From Manihot esculenta (lineage: Eukaryota > Streptophyta > Magnoliopsida > Malpighiales > Euphorbiaceae), in the NCBI RefSeq assembly GCF_001659605.2, contig NC_035162.2:9505248-9569247 (forward strand): a DNA stretch of 64,000 nt, given 5' to 3'. A model generated the notes under the pieces. That model was not told the origin of the DNA, searched no databases, and worked only from the letters and a program-made list of their open reading frames with translations. The first letter of the stretch is position 1; each line of letters opens with the position of its first letter. A program made the position numbers and the translations under genes. Shown piece by piece: positions 42,063 through 52,100 of this stretch.

Positions 42063-44397
42063 TGTAATACCCGGCTCGTTCAGGCATCGGAATTCCTCCC
42101 GTCAGGTGGAATCTTGGATGTCGGAGTCGTTTTGCGGGGCATTGCACGGGACACGGAAGTTGTTACAAGGTTTTCTACCATGTTTTAAGTGATTTCCGGT
42201 TTTTGAAAGGCAAGGGAATGAGTGTTGAAGAGAAAAGACCAAGGAGGCAGAATGCAGGTTCGGCCGCCGAAGGTAATGTTCGGCCGCCGAAAGTGCTCTA
42301 GGTTCGGCTTCCGAAACTTCACGTGAGGCCGCCGAACGTTGCATGGTTTTGCATGCAGTTTCGGCAGCCGAAGGAAAGGCGGTTGGCCACCTATTTAAGC
42401 CCCTTTGACCGGCCATGGAGGGTGTTGGAAGCTCTCTTGGTAGTCAAAGGTGAGGTTATGCTCTCCTTGGGAGGTTTTCATGGTGTTTTCCTCAAATCTT
42501 GTAAGGTTTTCATGAGTTTTCACTTGGGTTTGAAGGTTTTGAGTAAAAAGAGGAAGTGGTGGAGCTTGAAGCTTGAGGAGCTTGGTTTCTCCATGTTTTG
42601 AAGCTAGGATCACACAAGCCAAGAGGTAAGTGTTGATCCGTATGTTTTATAGTGTTTTCAGCAAGTTTTATGGAGGGAAAGGGGCGAGTTGCATGGTGAG
42701 GTGTAAAAGGAGGTTTTTGAGGGTTTTTATGCATGAGTATGTTTATGTGTTATGGGTGTTGTTTGTTGGGGGTTTTAGGTAGTTTTGGACCCCTTTGTGC
42801 ATATCTTTGCGTATATGCTTGTTCTGTGTGTTGAGAGGCATGTTGAGTGAGGTGTGGGGGAAGTTGTGCATGAGTTGAGCTAGGTTCTGCCTAACTGGAG
42901 AACCCAGCTTCGGCCGCCGAAAGAGGGTTCGGCCGCCGAACGTGTTGAGGAGGTGGTTTCGGCTGCCTAAACCTGCTCCCGAAGGATTGGACTTTCGTCT
43001 CTGGAGGGAAGGTTCGGCCGCCGAAGGTGCCGCCGAAGGTTGGAGACTTTCGTCTCTGGAGTATGGTTTGGCCCCCGAAGGCTTCGGCCGCCGAAAGAGG
43101 AGATTCGGCCGCCGAAAGTATGCGAGTTTCGTCTCTGGACAGGGCATTCGGCCGCCGAACCTGCCTCCGAATGTGTTCTGTTTAGCTGTTCTTTTGCATG
43201 CTTTGTGTGCTTGTTTCAGGAGCTTTTAGAGGGATTTTGGGAAGTTGTTTGTGAGTTAAGAAGAGTATGTTTGACACCTCATTCGAGTCCATTTGTGTAG
43301 GATTGGACCCGACAGTTCAGGGAGGTCGTCAGGATTAGCAGTTGCAGAGTCAGTACAGGTTCTGCCAGAAGAGCAGAGGTGAGTAGAACTAAACTTAATA
43401 TTTTATATTCAAATAACAGAATGTGTGAGCATAGTTCATGCATCATGGATGCCATGAGATGTATTAGGGTGATTGCATTAGAATCACGAATATGATGCAT
43501 TGCATTATCATTGTTTATGAGGATTGGACCAAGGCGACATCAATAGCCCGTCGAGGGAGTTTTGAGGTCTTGTCTAATCCAAGATGTGGAATGTTTGCGT
43601 TGTGATGCATTTTCATATAAAATGCGTATGAATGAACTGGTTTCAGTGTTTCTACTCACTGGGTTTTATAGCTCATCCCATTCCCTTAATCCCAGTTTTG
43701 CAGGTACAAGGTTAGCTGGGAAGGTTAGAAGCAGCAGGATATTGGCTTCAGTATTGCTTGTGTAATAGAGGAATGGACATGATGTAAATTAAAGAGATAT
43801 TTATTATAGATGATCAGTTAAGGTGCTTATGGATTAGTATGTGCTTTGCCTATAGTATGTTTTAGCCCTTGTGTATGCATGTATCCTGTTTTCAGTTTCG
43901 TGATGAGCAATGAGTCAAACCAGGCTTAATAGATGTTGTGTTTCAAAAACCCAGTGAATGATAACTGTGAGGGAAGATAGGGTTTAATTCCCTTGACCCA
44001 AGACCAGTGCAGAGGGAAGACCAGGTTTGATTCCTGTGACCCATAGAGAGTCCATTAGAGAAGACCAGGTTTGATTCCTGTGACTCTATGGTAGCCAAGG
44101 TTAACTTATGATATGCTGACCCTACAGAGTGGGTTCTATGTTTCAGAGCATAGTGCATGGAGGTTACTTGGTAGAGTATCACTGGTTTAGCCCTGAGGGT
44201 CTGATGCTTTCAAGGTTAAGTCTGGTCATTGTTTACAGAAAAGTTAGGAGTCGAGTTGGATCATGTATGGGATTTTCTCAGGTACACAGAGTTCCTAGCA
44301 GGCTTACTACGGGTCCCGGCGGCCTTAAGCCGATCTGGATCCTAGTGCCGAGCACTTTGGGCCGTTACAGAGAGGTACCGGTTTCCGGGGTGTTACA
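42063..44397 (+). repeat. 3' LTR of element D
   Basis: 2335 bp, identical to the 5' LTR except about six single-base changes (for example CTGCCTCCG versus CTGCCGCCG near 43165, GAGGTCTTG versus GAGGTCATG near 43570). Confidence 0.95.
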
Positions 44398-44402
44398 GTC
44401 AA

Positions 44403-44483
44403 ATCTGAACTCATCATTCTTGCCTGACTGAACAGTCCTGGCAATCTTCACTAACTCGGGGTCCTCATGCTGTTTCTGAGCGA
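44403..44483 (-). pseudogene. Element C gag-pol, short linker between D and G
   Basis: About 80 bp of element C left between the D and G insertions. It encodes the RNase H to integrase linker ([19 protein letters not shown]), in frame with the pieces at 34918 and 56323. It shows that D and G landed in the same gene 85 bp apart. Confidence 0.9.
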
Positions 44484-44488
44484 CTTGC

Positions 44489-45932
44489 TGATAAGCGGTT
44501 GTCGAAGCCGTCAAAAATAACCTATTATCAATCAACAAATAAATTTGCAGATAGTGGCAATAGGGTCGAACCACAGGGAATTGACACCAAGTATCTTCCT
44601 AATAATGACTAAGGCAAGTAATAACAAATAAGTAAAAGAGGGGGGTTTGTTTTGATGAGTTAAAAGCTAAAAGCAAAAGAGAACAATAATTTAAATAAGT
44701 GAGAATATCAATGGGAAAGAGATTCTAGCTGAAGTGTGAGCCTAATTCAGTTTGTTCAGAATTGATCATTGATTATTAAAGACTCCTATTTGATTTCAAT
44801 AAATCAGTTTTGGTTGTGGAAGACGCTTCTCACAATCCAAATTCCTCCTTAGTTCTAGTTTGATTAGGAAACGTTCGCTAATCAAACACTGATCAACAAG
44901 TTGCCAAGGAACGTCCTTGGGGCATTTAGCATCGAACAACCGTTGATCGCATTAAGACTTAGAGAAACCCAATTCTATCATTGCCAACCGCGTGGTCAAG
45001 GCTAGGTTATGCAACTGATTATATTTATGTTCAAACAATTTAAGCAATTACGGACCTAAATCATTCAAACAATTTATCACTTAAGCAATTTAAAAGCAAT
45101 GGGCCCTTATTGATTCTAAAAGCAAAGTAATAATTATGGAAAAGATCAGATTGCATAAATATTGAAATAAACAAGAGTTCAACAATGGAGAATTAAACCT
45201 CCCAATTCATCACAAATCTGAATATTCTCAACTTCAACTAGAAAATAATGAATTTAGCCACTCATGGTGACTAAAATACAAAAATAAAGAAGAAAAGAAA
45301 GAAAGAAAGTTTCTGCTGTGTTGCTGGAGAATTTCCGAGGATGGCAGATGCTGGAAGAGATGATGAGTTGCCTTTGATGCTGCCCTTTTATAGCTGGAGA
45401 GTCCCAAGTCCAATTTGATTAGGGTTTTGTAATCTCAATTTGATTTGGTCTTCTTTGTAGTCTTTGATTCCTCTTTGAATTTTGTGTTTGATTGAGAATG
45501 GAACTCTCTAAGTGAAGGGCGTGGCTCTTGGGACTGATCTTGTGGTGTTTGAAGTGGACTTGGACTTCTTTTCTTTGAATTTCTAATTTCTGCTCTTTTC
45601 CCGCCTCTGCTGTATTTTCTGCTATCAAAGTGATTTGGGCAGATTCTGCGAGTGATTTGGGCAAATCACTTGCTTAATTTGCCCCAATCGCTTCCTGGGG
45701 TTCAGTCCAGTTTCTGTCTTTGTCTCTGCGAGTGATTTGGCCAGTTTCTCCGAGTGATTTGGGCAAATCACTTTGACCCAATCACTTTTCCAGCTTTTTC
45801 TTCACTTTTTCTCTAACTTTCCAATTTCTTCCTTTTCTGTAAAAACATATAAAAAACACAAATTAAGCTAGAAAAATGTGTAAATAAACAGTAAGAAATA
45901 TAATAAAAATGTGGCTAAATTATGCTTGATCA
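44489..45932 (-). repeat. 3' LTR of element G
   Basis: 1444 bp; + strand reads TGATAAGCGG...GCTTGATCA. It contains two full AGTGATTTGGGCAAATCACT near-palindromes (45651-45670 and 45753-45772) plus half copies. Confidence 0.95.
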
Positions 45933-45946
45933 AATACCCCCACACC
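45933..45946 (-). other. Polypurine tract of element G
   Basis: On the minus strand GGTGTGGGGGTATT ends exactly at the 3' LTR. The form is typical of Athila/Tat elements. Confidence 0.75.
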
Positions 45947-46240
45947 TAGCTTTTTGCTTGTCCTCAAGCAACAAACAACTTAGTCAATCAAGCTCCTTTT
46001 TCTTTTGAGCCTAAGTACCACTTAATCAGCCCCCCCTAGACTCCTAAATTGAAACACTACAGTGTAGGATGCATGTACTAAGGTTGTCCCCTTCTTTCCT
46101 TGTTTCCTATCGCTCACCATGGCCAAGGGAAAGTTTTTTATTTGATCATGCTTATTAATTTATATTAGGTTTAATGCAATCCCTTAAGAGTGACTTGCCC
46201 TATTTTAAGCATTTTTAATTACCAGCACTTTTTATCCTTG

Positions 46241-46498
46241 CCTGAAAAAGTCACCAACCTTTTTACGCGATGGTGCATATGGGTGATACACCACCGGTTA
46301 CTCAGTTGGTCACTTGTCCAAGTGGCTACTAGCTCTGTTCATAATCTTAGACCATCGAAACTTTATTTGCTTGAAAAAGTCACTGACCTTTTTACGCGAT
46401 TGTGTACATGGGTGATACACCCCCGGTTACTCAGTCAGTCACTTCTCCAAGTGGCTTTTAGGCACAGTTCATAGTCTTAGATCATAGGAACAGGTTGT
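46241..46498. repeat. Two tandem 129-bp units in the non-coding 3' part of G
   Basis: Units start CCTGAAAAAGTCACC (46241) and CTTGAAAAAGTCACT (46370) and share CCTTTTTACGCGAT, GGGTGATACACC and CGGTTACTCAGT. They differ at perhaps 15 percent of sites, so the duplication is older than the insertion. No coding role is seen. Confidence 0.8.
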
Positions 46499-47074
46499 GC
46501 TTTCTGATTTGCTGAGTTTTTTTTTTTTTTTTTTTTATATCAATTTGGGCAAATCAACTCAAAGAGAATTACACTAACTTTTATTGCATGTATTTTATTT
46601 TCCTTTCCTATTGGCCACAGCAGTTTCAAGAACTCAATTCAAGAAGAAAAACTTCCTAAGTAAAGGCTACACACTGTGCATGTTTCAATTTAGATTTAAA
46701 GGGTTGGATAATTTAATGGGGTCATGAGGTAAGAAGCTTTGTTGACTTAGTCATCTATACTGAGTAAAGCAATAGGCTAGAAAAAACAAAGTTCTGTGTG
46801 TGTGTGCATATGTGTGGCAGAGACAAAAAATTTCTGGTGTGTAACAGAGGTAAAACCTAAGCAAAAATAAACAAAAAGAATGTAGAAGAAAACTAAACAT
46901 GTAAGCATGGTGAAAAAAATGTTCCCCAAACACCCCCACACCTATCCCAAACATTGTCCTCAATGTTTAAACATAAATATGAAGAAAATTAATAAGGAGA
47001 AGGAAAGGGACTGCCTGGGATGTGGGTGATTTGGGCAAATCGCCCCAGTGATTTGGGCAAATCACCCAGCCAAA

Positions 47075-48625
47075 TCACTGTCTTTGCTGTTCTGTGGGGA
47101 GGAAGTGATTCACCAGTATTTGAAGCAAGTGCTCCATATTGTGCATTCTGGTCTCAATTCTGTCGAGACGAGCCTGTACTGACTGGTTAGGGGCTACGTC
47201 TTCATGGACTTGATTCTGTTCCTGCTGTGGTGCTTCTTGTGCTGGTTCATTGGCTCTCACTTCTGCTGTTGCTTCTTGAGGTGCAGGATGCTGAGAAATG
47301 GATGGTTGACTGGCTTTCCTTTTCCTGAACACACGCTCATGGCGTGGTGTGAGGGGTCCTGCAGGGGAAAGAGAAAAGATGCCCCCCACTTGGCGTAGCA
47401 ACCCCATACCATCCAATGATCGGAGGTCCAGGGGAGTTTGCTTACCAGTGGGGGTGAGGTCAGTATGGGCAGGGTGTAACAGCTTCTGATTCACTGCTAT
47501 GGCAGTGATCAGATGCCCAAAGATCAGTGGCCTATTGTATTGTATGATGCTTGAGATTTGTGTTGCTACCCAATATCCTAAGTGAATTTTCTGTTGTGTG
47601 TGCATACACCACAGAATGTAAAGTTCTGTTTTGGTTAGGATGTTAGGTGCATCCTTTCTCCCAGAAAAGGTATAGGCCAGTAATCTGTGCAGGTATTTGA
47701 GGCTGGGATTCCTCAGGTACAGGTCTTTGGACCTGGTGGGCAAGTAAGAGTCTGGAGGGTTATCACATAACTCCAGATAGGCATTGCTGGGATTGAAGTC
47801 AGTAGGAAAATCCCAGGTGGATCCAAGGCATTCAGAGCCCATGGCAACACCAAACTCATGCATGGACAAGCGAAATCGCTGTCCCAAAAGTCTGAATCCA
47901 ATTACATCATGTGTGTGCAGATGGTGCATTGCATGCTTATCAAAGTAAAATGTAGTGTAGAACTCTTGTGTGAGTTCAGTGAAAGAAGGGAGGTGAAGGT
48001 AGAAGAACCTGTCCCAACCAATGGCAGTAATGAAAAAGCATACCTGGGTATGGAGTCTCAGGGTGGCAAGAGTGTTATGATGGAGGCATTTACCTGGATG
48101 GTGTGGCAGGGACGAGATTCTTGCAAGCCTGGCCCTTTCTGAGGCTTTGTTGAATGTGAGCGCCTGGCTGATGTGATCAGGGTGTGACGGTTTGGGCAAA
48201 TCACTGGGTAATTCGCCCCCTTCATTGCTTGTGGGAGGTGTACTAATGGGGGTGCCTGAATGTTGCTCGGTGTCGGGCGGTGGTGGTGACGGTGTCCTGG
48301 GTCTTTTCTGACCACTGGTGGTGGAAGGCGTGGTCTCTTGAGGCGTTTTGCCTTCTTGAATGTCCGTCGCGACTGGTGGGGAAGGAGGTGGTGGTGGTGA
48401 CTTCAATGGCGACCTAGTCCGGCGGCGGTAGGTCTGCGCCACTGGGCTTTCTGAGTTTCTTGCTTCGACTGTCACTCCAGTGTTGACGCCGTCGTTGTTT
48501 GGCACTGATGGAGGGCTGTCCATTGCTTCCTCGTCGCTGTCAGTGGGGAGGCGGACGGGCCTAGTCATTCCGCGTGACTTCCATATTCCGGGGCCGCCGG
48601 TGGTCATCATCTTGCTACGGGCCAT
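47075..48625 (-). CDS. Element G second frame, Athila ORF-1-type protein
   Basis: A 516-residue intact frame in the position where Athila elements keep an envelope-like gene, between pol and the 3' LTR. The N-terminus is basic, then Pro/Ser/Thr-rich (residues about 25-165). A conserved-looking globular middle follows (about 180-425; motifs TAIGWDRFF, EFYTTFYF, GFRLLGQRFRLSMHEFG, LYILWCMHTQ). I relate this middle to the Athila ORF-1 family from memory. The end is Gln/Glu-rich, with a short coiled-coil-like helix (about 480-510). No signal peptide or clear membrane span is visible, so an envelope role is not supported by sequence. One AGTGATTTGGG-derived peptide (SDLPKPS) lies near 48190. Its role is unknown. 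Confidence 0.8.
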   Translation of the reverse strand: MARSKMMTTGGPGIWKSRGMTRPVRLPTDSDEEAMDSPPSVPNNDGVNTGVTVEARNSESPVAQTYRRRTRSPLKSPPPPPSPPVATDIQEGKTPQETTPSTTSGQKRPRTPSPPPPDTEQHSGTPISTPPTSNEGGELPSDLPKPSHPDHISQALTFNKASERARLARISSLPHHPGKCLHHNTLATLRLHTQVCFFITAIGWDRFFYLHLPSFTELTQEFYTTFYFDKHAMHHLHTHDVIGFRLLGQRFRLSMHEFGVAMGSECLGSTWDFPTDFNPSNAYLELCDNPPDSYLPTRSKDLYLRNPSLKYLHRLLAYTFSGRKDAPNILTKTELYILWCMHTQQKIHLGYWVATQISSIIQYNRPLIFGHLITAIAVNQKLLHPAHTDLTPTGKQTPLDLRSLDGMGLLRQVGGIFSLSPAGPLTPRHERVFRKRKASQPSISQHPAPQEATAEVRANEPAQEAPQQEQNQVHEDVAPNQSVQARLDRIETRMHNMEHLLQILVNHFLPTEQQRQ

Positions 48626-49052
48626 GGTGCTTCTTGATGTCGCCGGTGGGTAGGATCTTGAAAGAGAAGGAGAAGAGGAAACAAAGATTGCGTAAGGAAA
48701 AAGAAATAAAAAATGAAAGAGAAATTACTTAAAGTGATTTGGGCGGTTGAACTGCCCTGATCATTAATTGCTGGTCCTCTGGATTCTTTGACAGGATGAT
48801 TTGGGCTAGTGATTTGGGCAAATCACTTGGCCAAATCACTTTTCCTCATTGCAGTGCTATGTCGGTACTCCTCGTGATGATGTGCTGAATGGGTGTTTTG
48901 GCCTGGTGATTTGGTCAAATCACTTGGCCAAATCACGCATTGGGTTCGACCGACTTGTTTGAGCTTATTCTCCTTGTCGATGTGCCTGTCGATTTGGGCA
49001 TATCACCTGCCCCAATCACTTTTAATTATGCTACAGTCAGATGATCTGCCCC

Positions 49053-49116
49053 AGTGATTTGGGCAAATTGCCCCAGTGATTTGGGCAAATCGCCCCAGTG
49101 ATTTGGGCAAATCACT
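49053..49116. repeat. Three tandem 22-bp copies of the G near-palindrome
   Basis: AGTGATTTGGGCAAAT(T/C)GCCCC repeats at 49053 and 49075, ending with a full AGTGATTTGGGCAAATCACT at 49097-49116. They lie in the short non-coding gap just after the gag-pol stop. Further copies lie at 47026-47065, 48735-49018, 52138-52260 and 53118-53250. Confidence 0.9.
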
Positions 49117-49175
49117 TCATCTGAGCTGCCTCCCAGTAGCGCCCTGTTTTCTGTCTTGGGCTGGACAGCAGTATC

Positions 49176-52100
49176 TTACTCAGTAGTTTGGGAAGGGGGA
49201 TCCAAGGGAACCTCTTCCACAAGATGTGCAGTGAATTCTTCATAAAATTTCTTTAAACGGTGCCCATTAACCTTAAAAACTTTGCTTGTTTGTGGGCTCC
49301 GTATGTCAATAGCTCCATGTGGATAGATGTGCTCAACCAAGAATGGTCCAATCCATCTAGACCGTAGCTTCCCAGGGAATAATTTGAACCTGGAATCAAA
49401 GAGTAAGACCTTATCACCCACCTGGAAGTCTTTTCTGGAGATATTCTTGTCATGGAAGGCTTTAGTCTTTGCTTTGTAATCCCATGAAGCTTCGTATGCA
49501 TCACGTCGAATCTCCTCGAGCTCTTGAATTTGCAATTTTCTGTGGACTCCAGCCTCTTTTTCATCAAGATTACAGCTCTTTACAGCCCAATAGGCTTTGT
49601 GTTCAAGCTCCACAGGTAGATGGCAAGCTTTCCCATAAATCAGCCTATATGGAGACATCCCAATTGGGGTTTTATAGGCTGTTCTATATGCCCATAGAGC
49701 ATCATTAAGGCGCACACTCCAGTCCTTGCGATTTGGGCAGACTATTTTCTCCAAAATTGACTTGATCTCCCTATTTGACACTTCGGCAAGCCCATTTGTT
49801 TGAGGATGATAGGCAGTAGAGGTTCTATGGATGACATGGTGCTTCTTGAGGAGAGTTTCTACTACCTTGTTGCAAAAATGGGTGCCTCGATCACTGATAA
49901 TGGCCTTGGGCATACCAAATCTTGAGAAAATATGGGATTTCACAAAGTCAACCACTATTTTTGCATCATCAGCCCTTGTTGCCTTGGCCTCAATCCATTT
50001 GGACACATAGTCCACAGCAAGAAGTATGTAGGTGTTGCCAAAGGAAGGTGGGAATGGCCCCATGAAGTCAATGCCCCATATGTCAAAGATTTCACACACC
50101 ATGATGGGTGCTTGTGGCATTTCACTTCGGTTGCCAATATTTCCCGTTTGTTGGCACCTTGCACATGACCTACAAAATAAATAAGAGTCTCTGAATATGT
50201 TAGGCCAAAATAACCCACTTTCAAGGATCTTCATGGCTGTCTTGCGTGGCCCAAAGTGGCCTCCACAGCTGTGGGAATGGCAGAAAGTTATGACAGAAGA
50301 AATCTCATGATTTGGGATGCATCTCCTTATGACTTGGTCTGCACAATGCTTCCATAGGTAGGGCTCATCCCACACATAATACCTTGCATCTTTCTGGATC
50401 TTGTCTCTCTTGTACTTGGGCAAATCAGTAGGTACATTTCCTGTGACAAGGAAATTCACAATATCAGCATACCATGGTTCCTCTTCTTGGACAGCAAAGA
50501 GGTGCTCATCAGGGAATTTTTCATTGATGGGGTAGGTCTCCATCTTGGTCAGAATTCTGCTGAGGTGATCAGCTACAAGGTTCTCCTTTCCCTTCTTTTC
50601 TCGGATCTCTAAGTCAAACTCTTGCAACATCAATATCCATCTCACCAGCCTAGGTTTGGACTCTTTTTTCTTGATTAAATACCTTAGTGCCGCATGATCT
50701 GAGTAGATAATCACCTTTGTCCCAAGTAGATAGGACCGAAACTTCTCCAATGCAAATACAACAGCCAGCAACTCTTTTTCTGTGGTAGAGTAGTTGCATT
50801 GTGCAGCATCTAAGGTACGTGAAGCATAGTGAATGACATGAGGAGAGTTACCTATACGCTGTCCCAACACTGCTCCTACAGCAAAGTTGCTGGCATCGCA
50901 CATGATCTCAAATGGGAGAGTCCAATCAGGTGGCTGGATGACTGGGGCAGAAATCAGTAATGATTTGACCAAATCAAAAGCTGTTTTGCAGTTGTCATCA
51001 AACTCGAATGGCACATCTTGCTGTAACAACCTGCACAAGGGCTGAGTTATCTTGGAGAAATCCTTGATAAACCTCCTGTAAAAACCAGCATGTCCAAGGA
51101 ATGATCTGATTTCCCTAATGCTGGTTGGGTAGGGCAGATTTTTGATGGTGTCAATTTTAGCTTTGTCCACCTCAATCCCTTTTGCTGAAACTATATGGCC
51201 TAAGATTAAGCCATGGTTGACCATAAAGTGGCATTTTTCATAGTTGAGAACCAGATTTGTCTCCAAACACCTTTGGAGTATTTTCTCCAAGTTGGCTAGG
51301 CATTCATGGAATGAGTTGCCATGCACCGTGAAATCATCCATAAAGACTTCAATAATCTTCTCCACATAGTCAGAAAAGATGCTCATCATGCACCTTTGGA
51401 AAGTGGCTGGTGCATTGCAAAGGCCAAAGGGCATCCTCCTAAATGCGAAGGTGCCAAATGGGCATGTGAAGGTGGTCTTCTCTTGATCTTCAGGTGCAAC
51501 AGGGATTTGATAGAAGCCTGAATATCCATCAAGGAGGCAGTAATGGCTCTTTCCAGCAAGTCTCTCAAGCATTTGGTCCATGAAGGGCAAGGGAAAGTGG
51601 TCCTTCCTTGTGGCTGTGTTGAGTTTCCTATAATCCATGCAAACTCTCCACCCATTTTGTACTCGAGTGGGCACTAGCTCTCCTTCAGAATTAGGGACAA
51701 TGGTAATCCCAGTCTTCTTTGGCACCACATGGATGGGACTCACCCATTTACTGTCAGAAATTGGGTAGATGACCCCAATGTCTAAGAGTTTTACTATTTC
51801 TTTCTTCACAACCTCCATCATGGGTGGATTCAGCCTCCTCTGTGCCTCACGAACAGGTTTGCACTCATCCTCCATATGTATTCGATGCATGCATGTTGAG
51901 GGTGATATGCCTTTGATGTCCTCCAAGGTCCACCCAATTGCCTTCTTGTGCTTTTTCAACAAATCAAGGAGTTTTTCCTCTTCTTCTTGGTTGAGCTGGT
52001 TGGAAATGATGATTGGGAGTGTATTTCCAGCCCCCAAGTAGGCATATTTGAGATGATCTGGCAGGGGCTTCAGATCTGGTGCACTTTCTGTCTTTGTCTC

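Larger units (their letters stand above)
34919..44397 (+). mobile_element. Element D: defective chromovirus nested in C, carrying E and F
   Basis: LTRs 34919-37253 and 42063-44397 (both 2335 bp), flanked by GTCAA (34914-34918 and 44398-44402). They start TGTAATACCCGGCTCG and end GGGGTGTTACA, marking a subfamily distinct from B, C and E. Inside are a primer site, a shortened gag with one knuckle, a pol too decayed to read, and a polypurine tract. The LTRs differ at about six sites only. E and F are inserted in its internal region. It is a non-autonomous element moved recently. Confidence 0.95.

Noticed and set aside
47075..48625. Envelope gene of an endogenous retrovirus
   Set aside because: No signal peptide, membrane span or cleavage site is visible; the frame matches the Athila type only by position and middle region.
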